Assembly (NCBI GenBank): GCA_025935195.1
Contig: JAICVS010000034.1
Span: forward strand, 1 to 34,205
Source of the DNA: Ktedonobacterales bacterium
Lineage (GTDB): Bacteria > Chloroflexota > Ktedonobacteria > Ktedonobacterales > JADMIN01
DNA: 34,205 nucleotides
Direction: 5' to 3'
The position numbers and the translations under genes are program-made. Below are positions 7,966-14,525 of the stretch, piece after piece (the stretch's first letter is position 1; the number at the start of each line of letters is the position of its first letter). The notes below the pieces were generated by a model, which was given only the letters and a program-made list of their open reading frames with translations, did no database searches and was not told the origin of the DNA.

Positions 7966-8067
7966 ACTAGTGTCATAGTACGGGTGGCGCAATCCGCGGA
8001 TCGCGCTTTCCGTCGCCTAACCGACCGCGGGCGCAATGTGTCGGGAAACTGGAGGGAGACCACCGCT

Positions 8068-8748
8068 ATGAATGAGGCGGACCCGCGTGTCAAGCGCACG
8101 CGCAAGCTACTGCAAGACGCCTTCATGGAGCTGCTGGCGGAGAAGAGCTTCCATGCCATCAGCGTGCGGGACATCGCCGAGCGCGCGGCGCTCAACCGGG
8201 CGACCTTCTATGCCCACTTCGAGGACAAGTACGCGCTGATGGATTACCTCGTCGCTGATCTGTTCCATCAGGCGCTGCGCCGCCGCCTGACGGACGGTGC
8301 GCCCTTCACGCGGGCCAATCTCCACCTGCTCGTCGTCACCGTCTGCGCGTTCCTGGGCCAGTTTCACGGCCATTGCGCTCCCCCAGGCCGAGACCTGGAC
8401 CCGCGCATCGAGGCAAAAGTGCAGCAGGAACTCGACACATTTCTCCTCGGCTGGCTCGCGCCCGCGCCCCTGCCTGGCCCGCCAGCGATGGATTCGTCCC
8501 TGGTGACACGCGAGACAGCCGCGTCGGTGATGAGCTGGGCCATCTTCGGCGCGGGCATTCAATGGAGCCGCGGCGACCGCGCGCGCTCGGCTGACGACTG
8601 GGCACGCCAGGTGGTCGCCGTCATTGTCGGCGGCGTCGCGCGCATCGTCAGCCTGCCATCCGACCCGCTGCCGGCCCACACCGACCGCCGCGAGCCAGCG
8701 GATTCCCGGCTGGCCTCCGCTCTGCCCGCGAGCCCGCCTCGCGGATAG
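8068..8748 (+). CDS. TetR family transcriptional regulator
   Basis: A 226-residue one-component repressor. The N-terminal TetR helix-turn-helix covers about residues 10-58 (RTRKLLQDAFMELLAEKSF, ISVRDIAERAALNRATFYAHF, EDKYALMDYLV). NRATFYAHFEDK is the recognition helix region. The C-terminal ligand domain is poorly conserved and ends in a Pro/Arg-rich tail. The ATG at 8068 is preferred over the GTG at 7984 because GGAGGGAG (8051-8058) lies nine bases upstream and the extra residues would precede the domain. Its own promoter and operator-like motif lie upstream, divergent from yceI. The ligand is unknown. A hairpin about 65 bases downstream can terminate transcription from both sides. Confidence 0.87.
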   Translation: MNEADPRVKRTRKLLQDAFMELLAEKSFHAISVRDIAERAALNRATFYAHFEDKYALMDYLVADLFHQALRRRLTDGAPFTRANLHLLVVTVCAFLGQFHGHCAPPGRDLDPRIEAKVQQELDTFLLGWLAPAPLPGPPAMDSSLVTRETAASVMSWAIFGAGIQWSRGDRARSADDWARQVVAVIVGGVARIVSLPSDPLPAHTDRREPADSRLASALPASPPRG

Positions 8749-8811
8749 GGACGTGGCATCCTACCGCTCCCCGAACAGCCCATCACTTCCAGCGAACGCC
8801 ACGCGCGAAAA

Positions 8812-8846
8812 ACGGGTGCGTCGGGCCTCACGCCCTGGGCACCCGT
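8812..8846 (-). terminator. Intrinsic terminator of the KGG gene (possibly bidirectional)
   Basis: On the - strand ACGGGTGC pairs perfectly with GCACCCGT, with an inner GGGC/GCCC stem, and is followed at once by TTTTT-CGCG. This is a standard rho-independent terminator 38 bases after the KGG stop. Without a matching U-tract on the + strand, it is weaker for tetR. Confidence 0.75.
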
Positions 8847-8883
8847 GATAGCGTACTGGCTGGATTCCAGCGATCTCGTGAGA

Positions 8884-9075
8884 CTAGTCGGCGCTGATGC
8901 GCTGGCGGCTCGCCGCCCCACCCTTGCGCCCCGCCTGGCGGGCCTCCTCGCTGGACCACTCATGCGCGGTGCCCTGCTCGTGCGCCGCGCGGCCGCCCTT
9001 GCTCGCGATCTCCTTCTGCTTTCGCGGGTCCATCGAAGCGAAGCCGCGACCTCGTCCCTTGCGATCGATTGCCAT
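8884..9075 (-). CDS. KGG-repeat stress-induced protein
   Basis: A 63-residue hydrophilic basic protein with the KGG motif twice: ASKGGRAAHEQGTAHEW and AGRKGGAASRQ. The opening RGRGFASMDPRKQKEIA is the usual start of bacterial general stress proteins of the YciG/GsiB type, which are linked to desiccation or general stress response. The biochemical role is not established. The ATG at 9075 has AGGAGG eight bases upstream. An alternative in-frame start 48 bases earlier would add MAHPSAFAGGAQEDRS, which lacks conservation. It is a single-gene unit with its own terminator downstream. Confidence 0.85.
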   Translation of the reverse strand: MAIDRKGRGRGFASMDPRKQKEIASKGGRAAHEQGTAHEWSSEEARQAGRKGGAASRQRISAD

Positions 9076-9255
9076 ACTGCGATCCTCCTGTGCGCCGCCG
9101 GCGAAGGCCGACGGGTGAGCCACGCGAGGCCACCGCCCCTACGCGACGGCGGGCCAGACGTAAGCGGTCCACAACCCGGTTCGAGATTACCGTGTGCGGC
9201 GCGCACCGGACGCGCCCCAATCACGCCCGCGCAAGCTCGTGCGTGATCTACAGGG

Positions 9256-9304
9256 GTTGCCACCTACAAGACTCGTGCCAGAAACTCGTCTTTGCCGTGG
9301 CAAC
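9256..9304. other. Stem-loop structure in non-coding DNA
   Basis: GTTGCCAC (9256-9263) pairs perfectly with GTGGCAAC (9297-9304). Inside it AAGAC and GTCTT can form a second 5-bp helix around a loop with the direct repeat ACTCGT. It may be a structured RNA or a protein-binding site. No flanking promoter is evident. Confidence 0.4.
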
Positions 9305-9446
9305 ATCGCAAACTCATCCCGATCACCGGCAATTCCGTCCGTTTGAACAAGCTCGACAATGCATTGTACTGAATATCCCCCGGCGCATGCCAGTCGCCCG
9401 TCCAGCCTGAGCTCTCATTTAGCTCTCAGGCCGCACCCTCATCCGC

Positions 9447-9475
9447 TTGACATACTGCCTCATTCATAGTATTTT
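9447..9475 (+). promoter_or_regulatory. Sigma70-type promoter with perfect -35 box
   Basis: TTGACA (9447-9452), 17-base spacer, TATTTT (9470-9475). Transcription would begin near 9482 and run through the repeat region towards the benzoate-CoA ligase gene about 600 bases away. It could make a long leader or an independent small RNA. Confidence 0.45.
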
Positions 9476-9606
9476 AGTTCTATCCACACAGCCCCACCCA
9501 ACTTCGTTCGCACCTGAACAATCAGATAGCGAGGCAACCATGGCAACCACACCTCACCGCAGCCGTACGCGCGGCATCCTGGGTGTGGCCGGAACCGCTC
9601 ACATCC

Positions 9607-9769
9607 TTGCCGTTTTTGCCGCCGACCTTGCCACTTGTTGCCACATCTTGCCGTTTTTGCCACCCATAACACGCAATGACAAGTTGTCAGAGCGCGCAAA
9701 CCGGCTTGAATTCAGCAATCGAGATGGATCGGAGGCCGAACCAAATGTGAAAAGCGGCAAAAACGGCAA
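9607..9769. repeat. Three copies of TTGCCGTTTTTGCC
   Basis: Exact copies at 9607-9620 and 9648-9661 (direct, 41 bases apart, each preceded by CACATC) and an inverted copy at 9756-9769. The first and third copies share 16 bases. The inverted pair could form a long-range hairpin, or the copies could be sites for a DNA-binding protein. Confidence 0.6.
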
Positions 9770-9812
9770 TGTTGACTCCTCCAGTCAACTTTGCCGCGCG
9801 AGGTGTATCCCC

Positions 9813-9870
9813 AACCGACGCAGGTCGGTTTCGTGGCGCAGCCCTCAGGCGCGGTTTCAACCGCCGGCTG
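9813..9870. repeat. Dispersed double-hairpin repeat, copy 2
   Basis: AACCGAC-GCAG-GTCGGTT hairpin (9813-9830) followed by the 28-bp block 9843-9870 that matches 64-91 at 26 of 28 positions. The first hairpins of the two copies differ in sequence but keep the fold and place. Confidence 0.7.
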
Positions 9871-9937
9871 ACTCTGACTCCCCGCTGACTCCCCATCATC
9901 CGCTCAGTTTGATCGCATCTCAGCAGCCGGATATGCT

Positions 9938-9943
9938 TATAAT
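9938..9943 (+). promoter_or_regulatory. Consensus -10 box upstream of benzoate-CoA ligase
   Basis: A perfect TATAAT preceded by TG two bases further up (near-extended -10). No good -35 box lies at the standard distance. Transcription from about 9950 would give a leader of some 130 bases containing the 10-bp tandem repeat. Confidence 0.45.
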
Positions 9944-9970
9944 GCTCTTGTCAACATCTGGCAGGGCCGG

Positions 9971-10030
9971 CGCACCGCTGCCCACCGCTGCGCACCGGCG
10001 CGCACCGGCGCGCACCGGCGCGCACCGGCG
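9971..10030. repeat. Tandem 10-bp repeat, about six units
   Basis: Six head-to-tail decamers of the type CGCACCGGCG: two degenerate units (9971-9990) followed by four identical ones (9991-10030). They lie in the leader of the benzoate-CoA ligase gene, 37 bases upstream of its RBS. Copy number may vary between strains. Confidence 0.75.
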
Positions 10031-10079
10031 CACGTCTCGCCGCCGCGACCCGGCGGCTCCTCACTCCGGAGGTGAAGCG

Positions 10080-11717
10080 ATGGCTGCTCCCCAGATTCCC
10101 GTCTCCACGGCCGCCCCCGGCGCATCCAACCCCGCGCTCGCCCTCCCCGACGAGTACAACGCCGCCGCCGCCTTCCTCGACGGCGCGCTCCACGCCGGCT
10201 GGGGCGACCGCCCCGCCATCCGCACGGCCGAGCGCGTCTACACCTACGCGGACGTGGCCGAGGGCGCCAACCGCGCCGGCAATGCCCTGCGCACGCTGGG
10301 TATCGAGATGGAGCAGCGCGTCGCGGTCCTGCTCTACGACTCGCCCCAGCTCGCCTTCACCTTCTTCGGCGCCATCAAGATCGGTGCCGTCCCTGTCCCG
10401 ATCAACACCGCCCTGCGCCCGCAAGACTATCTCTACATGCTCAACGACAGCCGCGCCCACGTGCTCGTCACCGAAGCCGATCTCTGGCCCCAGCTCGCCG
10501 GCCTGCGGCGTGACCTGCCCTTCCTGCGCCATGTCGTGCTCGTGCGCCGCGACACCACGCCGCTGCCCACGGGCGGCGCCAGCCTGATTGACTTCGATTC
10601 ATTGCTCACCGCCGGCCGGTCGCAGCTTGCCGCCGCGCCCACCACACGCGACGACGTCGCCTTCTGGCTCTATAGCTCCGGCAGCACCGGCTTCCCCAAG
10701 GGCTGCGTCCACCTCCAGCACGACATGCACGTCTGCGCCGAGCTGTACGCCAGGCCCATCCTCCAGATCCGCCCCGACGACATCACCTTCTCCGCCGCCA
10801 AGCTCTACTTCGCCTACGGCCTGGGCAACGGCCTCTACTTCCCCCTCGCCGCTGGCGCCAGCGCCATTCACTTCCCCGGCCGCATCACACCAGAGGCCGC
10901 CTACCGCGTCATCTCCGAGCAGCACCCGACCATCTTCTTCGGCTCACCCACGCTCTACGCCGGCATGCTCGCCATGCCCGACGCCGCCGCGCGCTTCGAC
11001 ACCTCCTCGCTGCGCCTCTGCGTCTCCGCCGGCGAGCCGCTGCCCGCCGACCTCTTCCGCCGCTGGCAGGAGCGTACCGGCGTCGAGATTCTGGATGGCA
11101 TCGGCAGCACCGAGGTGCTGCACATCTTCATCTCGAACCTGCCCGGCCGCGTCGTGCCGGGCGCGTCGGGCTACGTCGTGCCGGGCTACGAGGCGCGCAT
11201 CAGCGACGAACAGGGCCAGCCGGTGCCACAGGGCGAGATCGGCAACCTGCTCATCTCCGGCGACAGCACCTGTTCGCAATATTGGAACAAGCACGAGCGC
11301 ACCAAGGCCATCATCTCCGGCCCCTGGATCCACACCGGCGATAAATATTACCAGGACGAGCAAGGCATCTACTGGTACGCCGGCCGCGCCGACGACATGC
11401 TCAAAGTCAGCGGCCAGTGGGTCTCGCCGGTCGAGGTCGAGGCGGCGCTGATCTCGCATCCCGCCGTGCTTGAATCCGCCGTCGTCGGCCGCGCCGACGC
11501 CGACGGGCTGATCAAGCCGCACGCCACCGTCGTGCTCAAAGAGGGCTTCACGCCCAGCGACGCGCTCGCCGACGAGCTCAAGCAGTACGTCAAGACCACC
11601 CTCGTGCCGCACAAGTACCCGCGCTGGGTGGTCTTCGTGCCAGAGCTGCCCAAGACCGCCACCGGCAAGATTCAACGCTACAAGCTGCGCGAGCTGCTCG
11701 CCGAACAAGAAGCCTAG
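10080..11717 (+). CDS. Benzoate-CoA ligase family protein
   Basis: A 545-residue ANL-superfamily acyl/aryl-CoA synthetase that converts an aromatic acid such as benzoate, ATP and CoA to the CoA thioester, AMP and pyrophosphate in the cytosol. The ATP/AMP signature YSSGSTGFPKG spans 198-208. FAYGLGNGLYFPL (244-256) is characteristic of the benzoate-CoA ligase subgroup. GIGSTEVLHIF (340-350) and YWYAGRADDMLKVSGQWVSP (431-450) are the A5 and A8 motifs. The catalytic Lys 530 is in PKTATGKIQRYKLR. The ATG at 10080 follows GGAGGTG (10068-10074) and fits family length. The upstream open frame in the same phase reads through repeats. It heads an operon with the GNAT remnant and the CoA-transferase subunits. 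The true substrate could be another aryl or cyclic acid. Confidence 0.87.
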   Translation: MAAPQIPVSTAAPGASNPALALPDEYNAAAAFLDGALHAGWGDRPAIRTAERVYTYADVAEGANRAGNALRTLGIEMEQRVAVLLYDSPQLAFTFFGAIKIGAVPVPINTALRPQDYLYMLNDSRAHVLVTEADLWPQLAGLRRDLPFLRHVVLVRRDTTPLPTGGASLIDFDSLLTAGRSQLAAAPTTRDDVAFWLYSSGSTGFPKGCVHLQHDMHVCAELYARPILQIRPDDITFSAAKLYFAYGLGNGLYFPLAAGASAIHFPGRITPEAAYRVISEQHPTIFFGSPTLYAGMLAMPDAAARFDTSSLRLCVSAGEPLPADLFRRWQERTGVEILDGIGSTEVLHIFISNLPGRVVPGASGYVVPGYEARISDEQGQPVPQGEIGNLLISGDSTCSQYWNKHERTKAIISGPWIHTGDKYYQDEQGIYWYAGRADDMLKVSGQWVSPVEVEAALISHPAVLESAVVGRADADGLIKPHATVVLKEGFTPSDALADELKQYVKTTLVPHKYPRWVVFVPELPKTATGKIQRYKLRELLAEQEA

Positions 11718-11765
11718 ATTCGGTCGTCCCTGGACCTGGAGCGGTAGTCACATAAGGACACGGAC

Positions 11766-12675
11766 GTGGTGCTCGATCATCTGACACGCATGGCGCACGC
11801 CGTCGAGGACGGCTGGGCCGCCGCCTGGGCCTCGCTCGGCGCCGTACCCGCGACCCCGCCCACGCTCGTGGACGACACGGCCGAGCGCCTGCGCGTCTGC
11901 ACGCCCGCCATGCCGGAGATGCTGCTCAACATCGTCATGCGCTACGCCGGACCCGCCCCCGTCTCCGCGGCGGATGTCGAGCGCGTCATCGCGCCCTATC
12001 GCCAGCACCGGCTGCCCTTCCAGTGGTGGCTGACGCTCGGCACCGAGCCGGCGGACCTGCGCGAGCACCTGCGTGCGCTCGGCCTGCGCTCCTGGGGCGG
12101 CGCCACCTCCATGACGCTCGCCCTCGACGGCTGGCAGCCCCTCTACCCGCCGCCCGTCACCGGCGCCGAGCTGTGCCTGGCCGCCAGCGAGCGTGACGGC
12201 GAGGACGCTGTAAGCGTCATCTGCGATGTCTTCTTCCTGCCACGTGAGGCCACCGCCCGCTGGACCACCGCCAACCCGGCCTTCCGTACCTATCTCGCCC
12301 GCCTGAACGGCCGCCCCGTCGCCGCCATGAACACGATGTGGCACAACGGCGCCGTGCTGCTCTTCAACGTCGCCACGCTGCCCGCCGCCCGCCGCCGTGG
12401 CATCGCCGGCAACCTGGCGATCCTCGCCCGCGCAGAAGCGCGCGCCGCCGGCCGCGCGCTCGCCACCCACAGCCCCCCCCCGCAGACCCGCCGCCGCGCG
12501 CGCCGCCGGCGGCGCGCTCGCCACCCTCACCGCCACGCCGGAGGCCCGCCGCCTCTACGAAGAGCTGGGCTTCCGTGCCTGCGCGACGATGGAGCAATGG
12601 GTGCCGGGCCACGACCTGATGACCGATCTCGTGCGCGGCCGGCGCCGCACCGCTGGATTGGACGGCTTCTCGTGA
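11766..12675 (+). pseudogene. GNAT acetyltransferase gene disrupted by a frameshift
   Basis: The first frame (GTG 11766) encodes an N-terminal domain and a GNAT fold with VATLPAARRRGIAGNLAIL, the acetyl-CoA-binding motif A (RRxGxA). Near 12470 the reading turns to Arg/Pro-rich nonsense. The expected C-terminus (LATLTATPEARRLYEELGFR and on to a stop at 12675) continues in the +1 frame. The break coincides with a 31-bp direct repeat (12438-12468 and 12496-12526, one mismatch, offset 58) and a run of nine C (12473-12481). Removing 58 bases, or one C, restores the frame. An intact protein would be about 280-300 residues. AAGGA precedes the GTG, and the restored stop overlaps the next GTG start. 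It may be a true mutation, a phase-variable tract or a sequencing error. Confidence 0.75.
12438..12526 (+). repeat. 58-base direct duplication with C9 tract inside the GNAT gene
   Basis: Two 31-base copies with 30 identities, starts 58 bases apart, separated by a stretch with nine consecutive C. Both copies encode ARAAG-ALAT in their own frames. Because 58 is not a multiple of three, the duplication alone explains the frameshift. Confidence 0.75.
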
Positions 12676-13613
12676 GCGATAAGACCAACGATAAGACCAG
12701 CGACAAACGCATGAGCATGCGCGAGGCCATCGCCCGCTACGTGCCGGACGGCGGCAGCGTGGCGCTGGGGCTGGCGCTGGAGCCGCTGATCCCCTTCGCC
12801 GCCGGCCACGAGATCATCCGCCAGCGCCGCCGCGACCTCACCCTGATCGGCCCGATCTCCGACATCCTCTTCGACGAGCTGATCGGCGCCGGCTGCGTGC
12901 GCCGCATCGTCGCCGCCTGGGTCGGCAACGTCAGCGAGGGCCTGGGCTACAACTACCGCCGCGCCGCCGAAAAGGGCCAGCCGCACCCCATCGAGATCGT
13001 AGACCACAGCAACTACAGCGTCGGCCTCGCCCTGCTGGCCGGCGCGCTCGGCGTCCCCTACATCCCCATGCGCTCGCTGCTCGGCAGCGACATCGCCCGC
13101 GACCACCCCGCCATGCGTCCCGCGCCCTCGCCGCTCGATGGCACCCCCACCCTGCTCGTTCCCGCGCTCATCCCCGACGTCGCCATCGTCCACGTCCAAC
13201 GTGCCGACGCCGCGGGGCGCGCGCACATCTGGGGCGGCCTGGGCATCACCGAAGAGGCGGCGCTGGCCGCGAAGGGAGTGATCTACACCGCCGAGGAGAT
13301 CGTCCCATCCGACGTCATCCTCAGCGATCCCAACCGCGTGCTCGCCCCCGCCATGAAGACGCTCGCCGTCGTGCATGCGCCCGGCGGCGCCCACCCATCG
13401 CCCGTGCAGGGCTACTACAACCGCGACCACGCCTACTACCACGAGTACCACGAGCGCTCGCGCACGCCGGACGATTTCGCCGCCTGGCTCCGCGATCAGG
13501 TGCTCGACCTGCCCGACCGCGCCGCCTACCTGGCCCACCTGGGCGACGCGCGCTGGCAGGCCCTCGCCATCCGCGCACACCGCCTCGCCGCCCCCGTAGA
13601 CTATGGCTATTGA
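12672..13613 (+). CDS. CoA-transferase family I, alpha subunit (GctA/IpdA-like)
   Basis: A 313-residue subunit of a two-subunit family I CoA-transferase that moves CoA between an acyl-CoA donor and a carboxylic acid. Family features include MSMREAIARYVPDGGSVALG at the N-terminus, HEIIRQRRRDLTLIGPISDI, the LIGAGCVRRIVAAWVGN stretch and MRSLLGSDI (residues about 130-140). The GTG at 12672 overlaps the restored stop of the GNAT gene (GTGA); an ATG at 12711 is an alternative without a clear RBS. The beta subunit follows 17 bases later. It resembles glutaconate CoA-transferase GctA and the steroid-degradation protein IpdA more than PcaI. The substrate is not determined. Context with benzoate-CoA ligase points to organic acid or aromatic catabolism. 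Confidence 0.82.
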   Translation: MSDKTNDKTSDKRMSMREAIARYVPDGGSVALGLALEPLIPFAAGHEIIRQRRRDLTLIGPISDILFDELIGAGCVRRIVAAWVGNVSEGLGYNYRRAAEKGQPHPIEIVDHSNYSVGLALLAGALGVPYIPMRSLLGSDIARDHPAMRPAPSPLDGTPTLLVPALIPDVAIVHVQRADAAGRAHIWGGLGITEEAALAAKGVIYTAEEIVPSDVILSDPNRVLAPAMKTLAVVHAPGGAHPSPVQGYYNRDHAYYHEYHERSRTPDDFAAWLRDQVLDLPDRAAYLAHLGDARWQALAIRAHRLAAPVDYGY

Positions 13614-13630
13614 CTCACGGAGGGAACCCG

Positions 13631-14404
13631 ATGACCTCACCACAGCCGGACTACACCCCGCAAGAGCTGATGGTCGTCTGCGCCGCGCGCCAGATCCGCG
13701 ACGGCGAGGTGGTCTTCGTCGGCATGCGCCTGCCGCTGATCGCCTTCGCCCTCGCCAAGCGCACCCATGCTCCCACCGCCGTCGGCCTCTTCGAGAACGG
13801 CCTGGTGCGCGACACCCCCTCGCCTGAGCTGCTGCTGACGATGGGCGACCCACCCAACATCCTCGGCGCGGAGTGGGCCACGCGCACCACCGCGCTGATG
13901 GGCCTGCTGGCTCAGGGTCAGGCCGCGCTCGGCTTCGTCGGCGGCGCCGAGGTGGATCGCTTCGGCAACCTCAACACCTCGTACGTCGGCCCGCGCGACC
14001 ATCCTGCCGTCAAGCTGCCGGGCAGCGGCGGCGGCGCGGACATCGCCTCGCTGGCCGGCCGCCTCGCCATCATCATGGCGCATGACCGCCAACGCTTCCC
14101 CGAGCGTGTCAGCTACATCACCAGCCCCGGCTACGGCGAGGGCGGCGACTGGCGCGTGCGTGTCGGCCTGCCGCGCGGCGGCCCCGCCGCCGTCATCACG
14201 ACCCTCGCCGTGCTCGGCTTCAGCGACGACACACATGAAATGGAGCTGCGCTCCTGGCACCCTGGCGCGAGCGCCGAGCAGGTGCGCGCCAACACCGGCT
14301 GGGAGCTGCGCGTCGCCGCGGACGCCCACGAGACGCCGCCGCCGACCGCCGACGAGCTGCGCATCATCCGCGCGTGCGATCCCGGCGGCTTCTGGACGCA
14401 CTAG
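13631..14404 (+). CDS. CoA-transferase family I, beta subunit (GctB/IpdB-like)
   Basis: The 257-residue partner of the preceding alpha subunit. Family I enzymes form a covalent glutamyl-CoA thioester on a Glu of the beta subunit. The stretch VGLFENGLV (about residue 56) matches the place of the (S)ENG nucleophile of GctB, so this looks like a true transferase rather than an IpdB-type hydrolase lacking that Glu. Further features are GFVGGAEVDRFGNLNTS and GSGGGADIA, typical of beta subunits, and a VITTLAVLGF region. The ATG at 13631 is supported by GGAGGG six bases upstream; the TTG at 13610 is rejected. It is the last gene of the operon and is followed by a perfect 11-bp hairpin. Confidence 0.83.
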   Translation: MTSPQPDYTPQELMVVCAARQIRDGEVVFVGMRLPLIAFALAKRTHAPTAVGLFENGLVRDTPSPELLLTMGDPPNILGAEWATRTTALMGLLAQGQAALGFVGGAEVDRFGNLNTSYVGPRDHPAVKLPGSGGGADIASLAGRLAIIMAHDRQRFPERVSYITSPGYGEGGDWRVRVGLPRGGPAAVITTLAVLGFSDDTHEMELRSWHPGASAEQVRANTGWELRVAADAHETPPPTADELRIIRACDPGGFWTH

Positions 14405-14409
14405 CGCGA

Positions 14410-14451
14410 CTCCCCCTCTCCTCGCAAGGAGAGGGGGTTGGGGGGGGAGGA
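14410..14451 (+). repeat. CCCCCTC/GAGGGGG dispersed repeat, copy 2
   Basis: CCCCCTCTCCT (14412-14422), loop CGCA, AGGAGAGGGGG (14427-14437) is a perfect 11-bp hairpin, followed by a G-run. It matches 4421-4461 in order and sequence and, like it, stands right after the last gene of an operon. It may end or protect the transcript although no U-tract follows. Confidence 0.68.
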
Positions 14452-14525
14452 AGATGATGGTCACGAATCTGCGGGCATGGCGGCGAGGTGTCGCATCACC
14501 CTGAACACCCTGATAAGGAGATTCA

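Larger units (their letters stand above)
7693..8067. other. Divergent yceI-tetR regulatory region
   Basis: A 375-base non-coding interval between the starts of yceI (-) and tetR (+). It holds a candidate promoter for each gene and two copies of the motif TTGTCTAnnnGACA in opposite orientation, described separately. The rest is featureless leader sequence. Confidence 0.7.
9076..10079. other. One-kilobase repeat-rich non-coding region
   Basis: No believable gene fits here. The interval is locally less GC-rich than its surroundings. It contains a 49-base stem structure (9256-9304), a consensus-like promoter (9447-9475), three copies of TTGCCGTTTTTGCC (two direct, one inverted), copy 2 of the double-hairpin repeat (9813-9870), a -10 box (9938-9943) and a 10-bp tandem repeat (9971-10030). 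The frame open from 9447 into the benzoate-CoA ligase gene encodes only low-complexity residues and repeat translations. Confidence 0.65.

Noticed and set aside
9069-9410. + strand frame opposite the KGG gene and into the non-coding island
   Set aside because: There is no RBS, the composition is Arg-rich, and it runs antisense to the KGG gene before crossing the stem-loop at 9256-9304.
9971-10030. CRISPR-like array
   Set aside because: The units are only 10 bp and contiguous with no spacers, and no cas genes are present.
9447-10079. Open frame continuous with the benzoate-CoA ligase, which would add about 211 residues
   Set aside because: The extra residues are low complexity, translate the tandem and dispersed repeats, and the family start with a strong RBS lies at 10080.
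11766-13613. Single 615-residue GNAT-CoA-transferase fusion protein
   Set aside because: The joining stretch is Arg/Pro/His-rich out-of-frame GNAT sequence. The GNAT C-terminus continues in the +1 frame to a stop that overlaps a separate CoA-transferase start.
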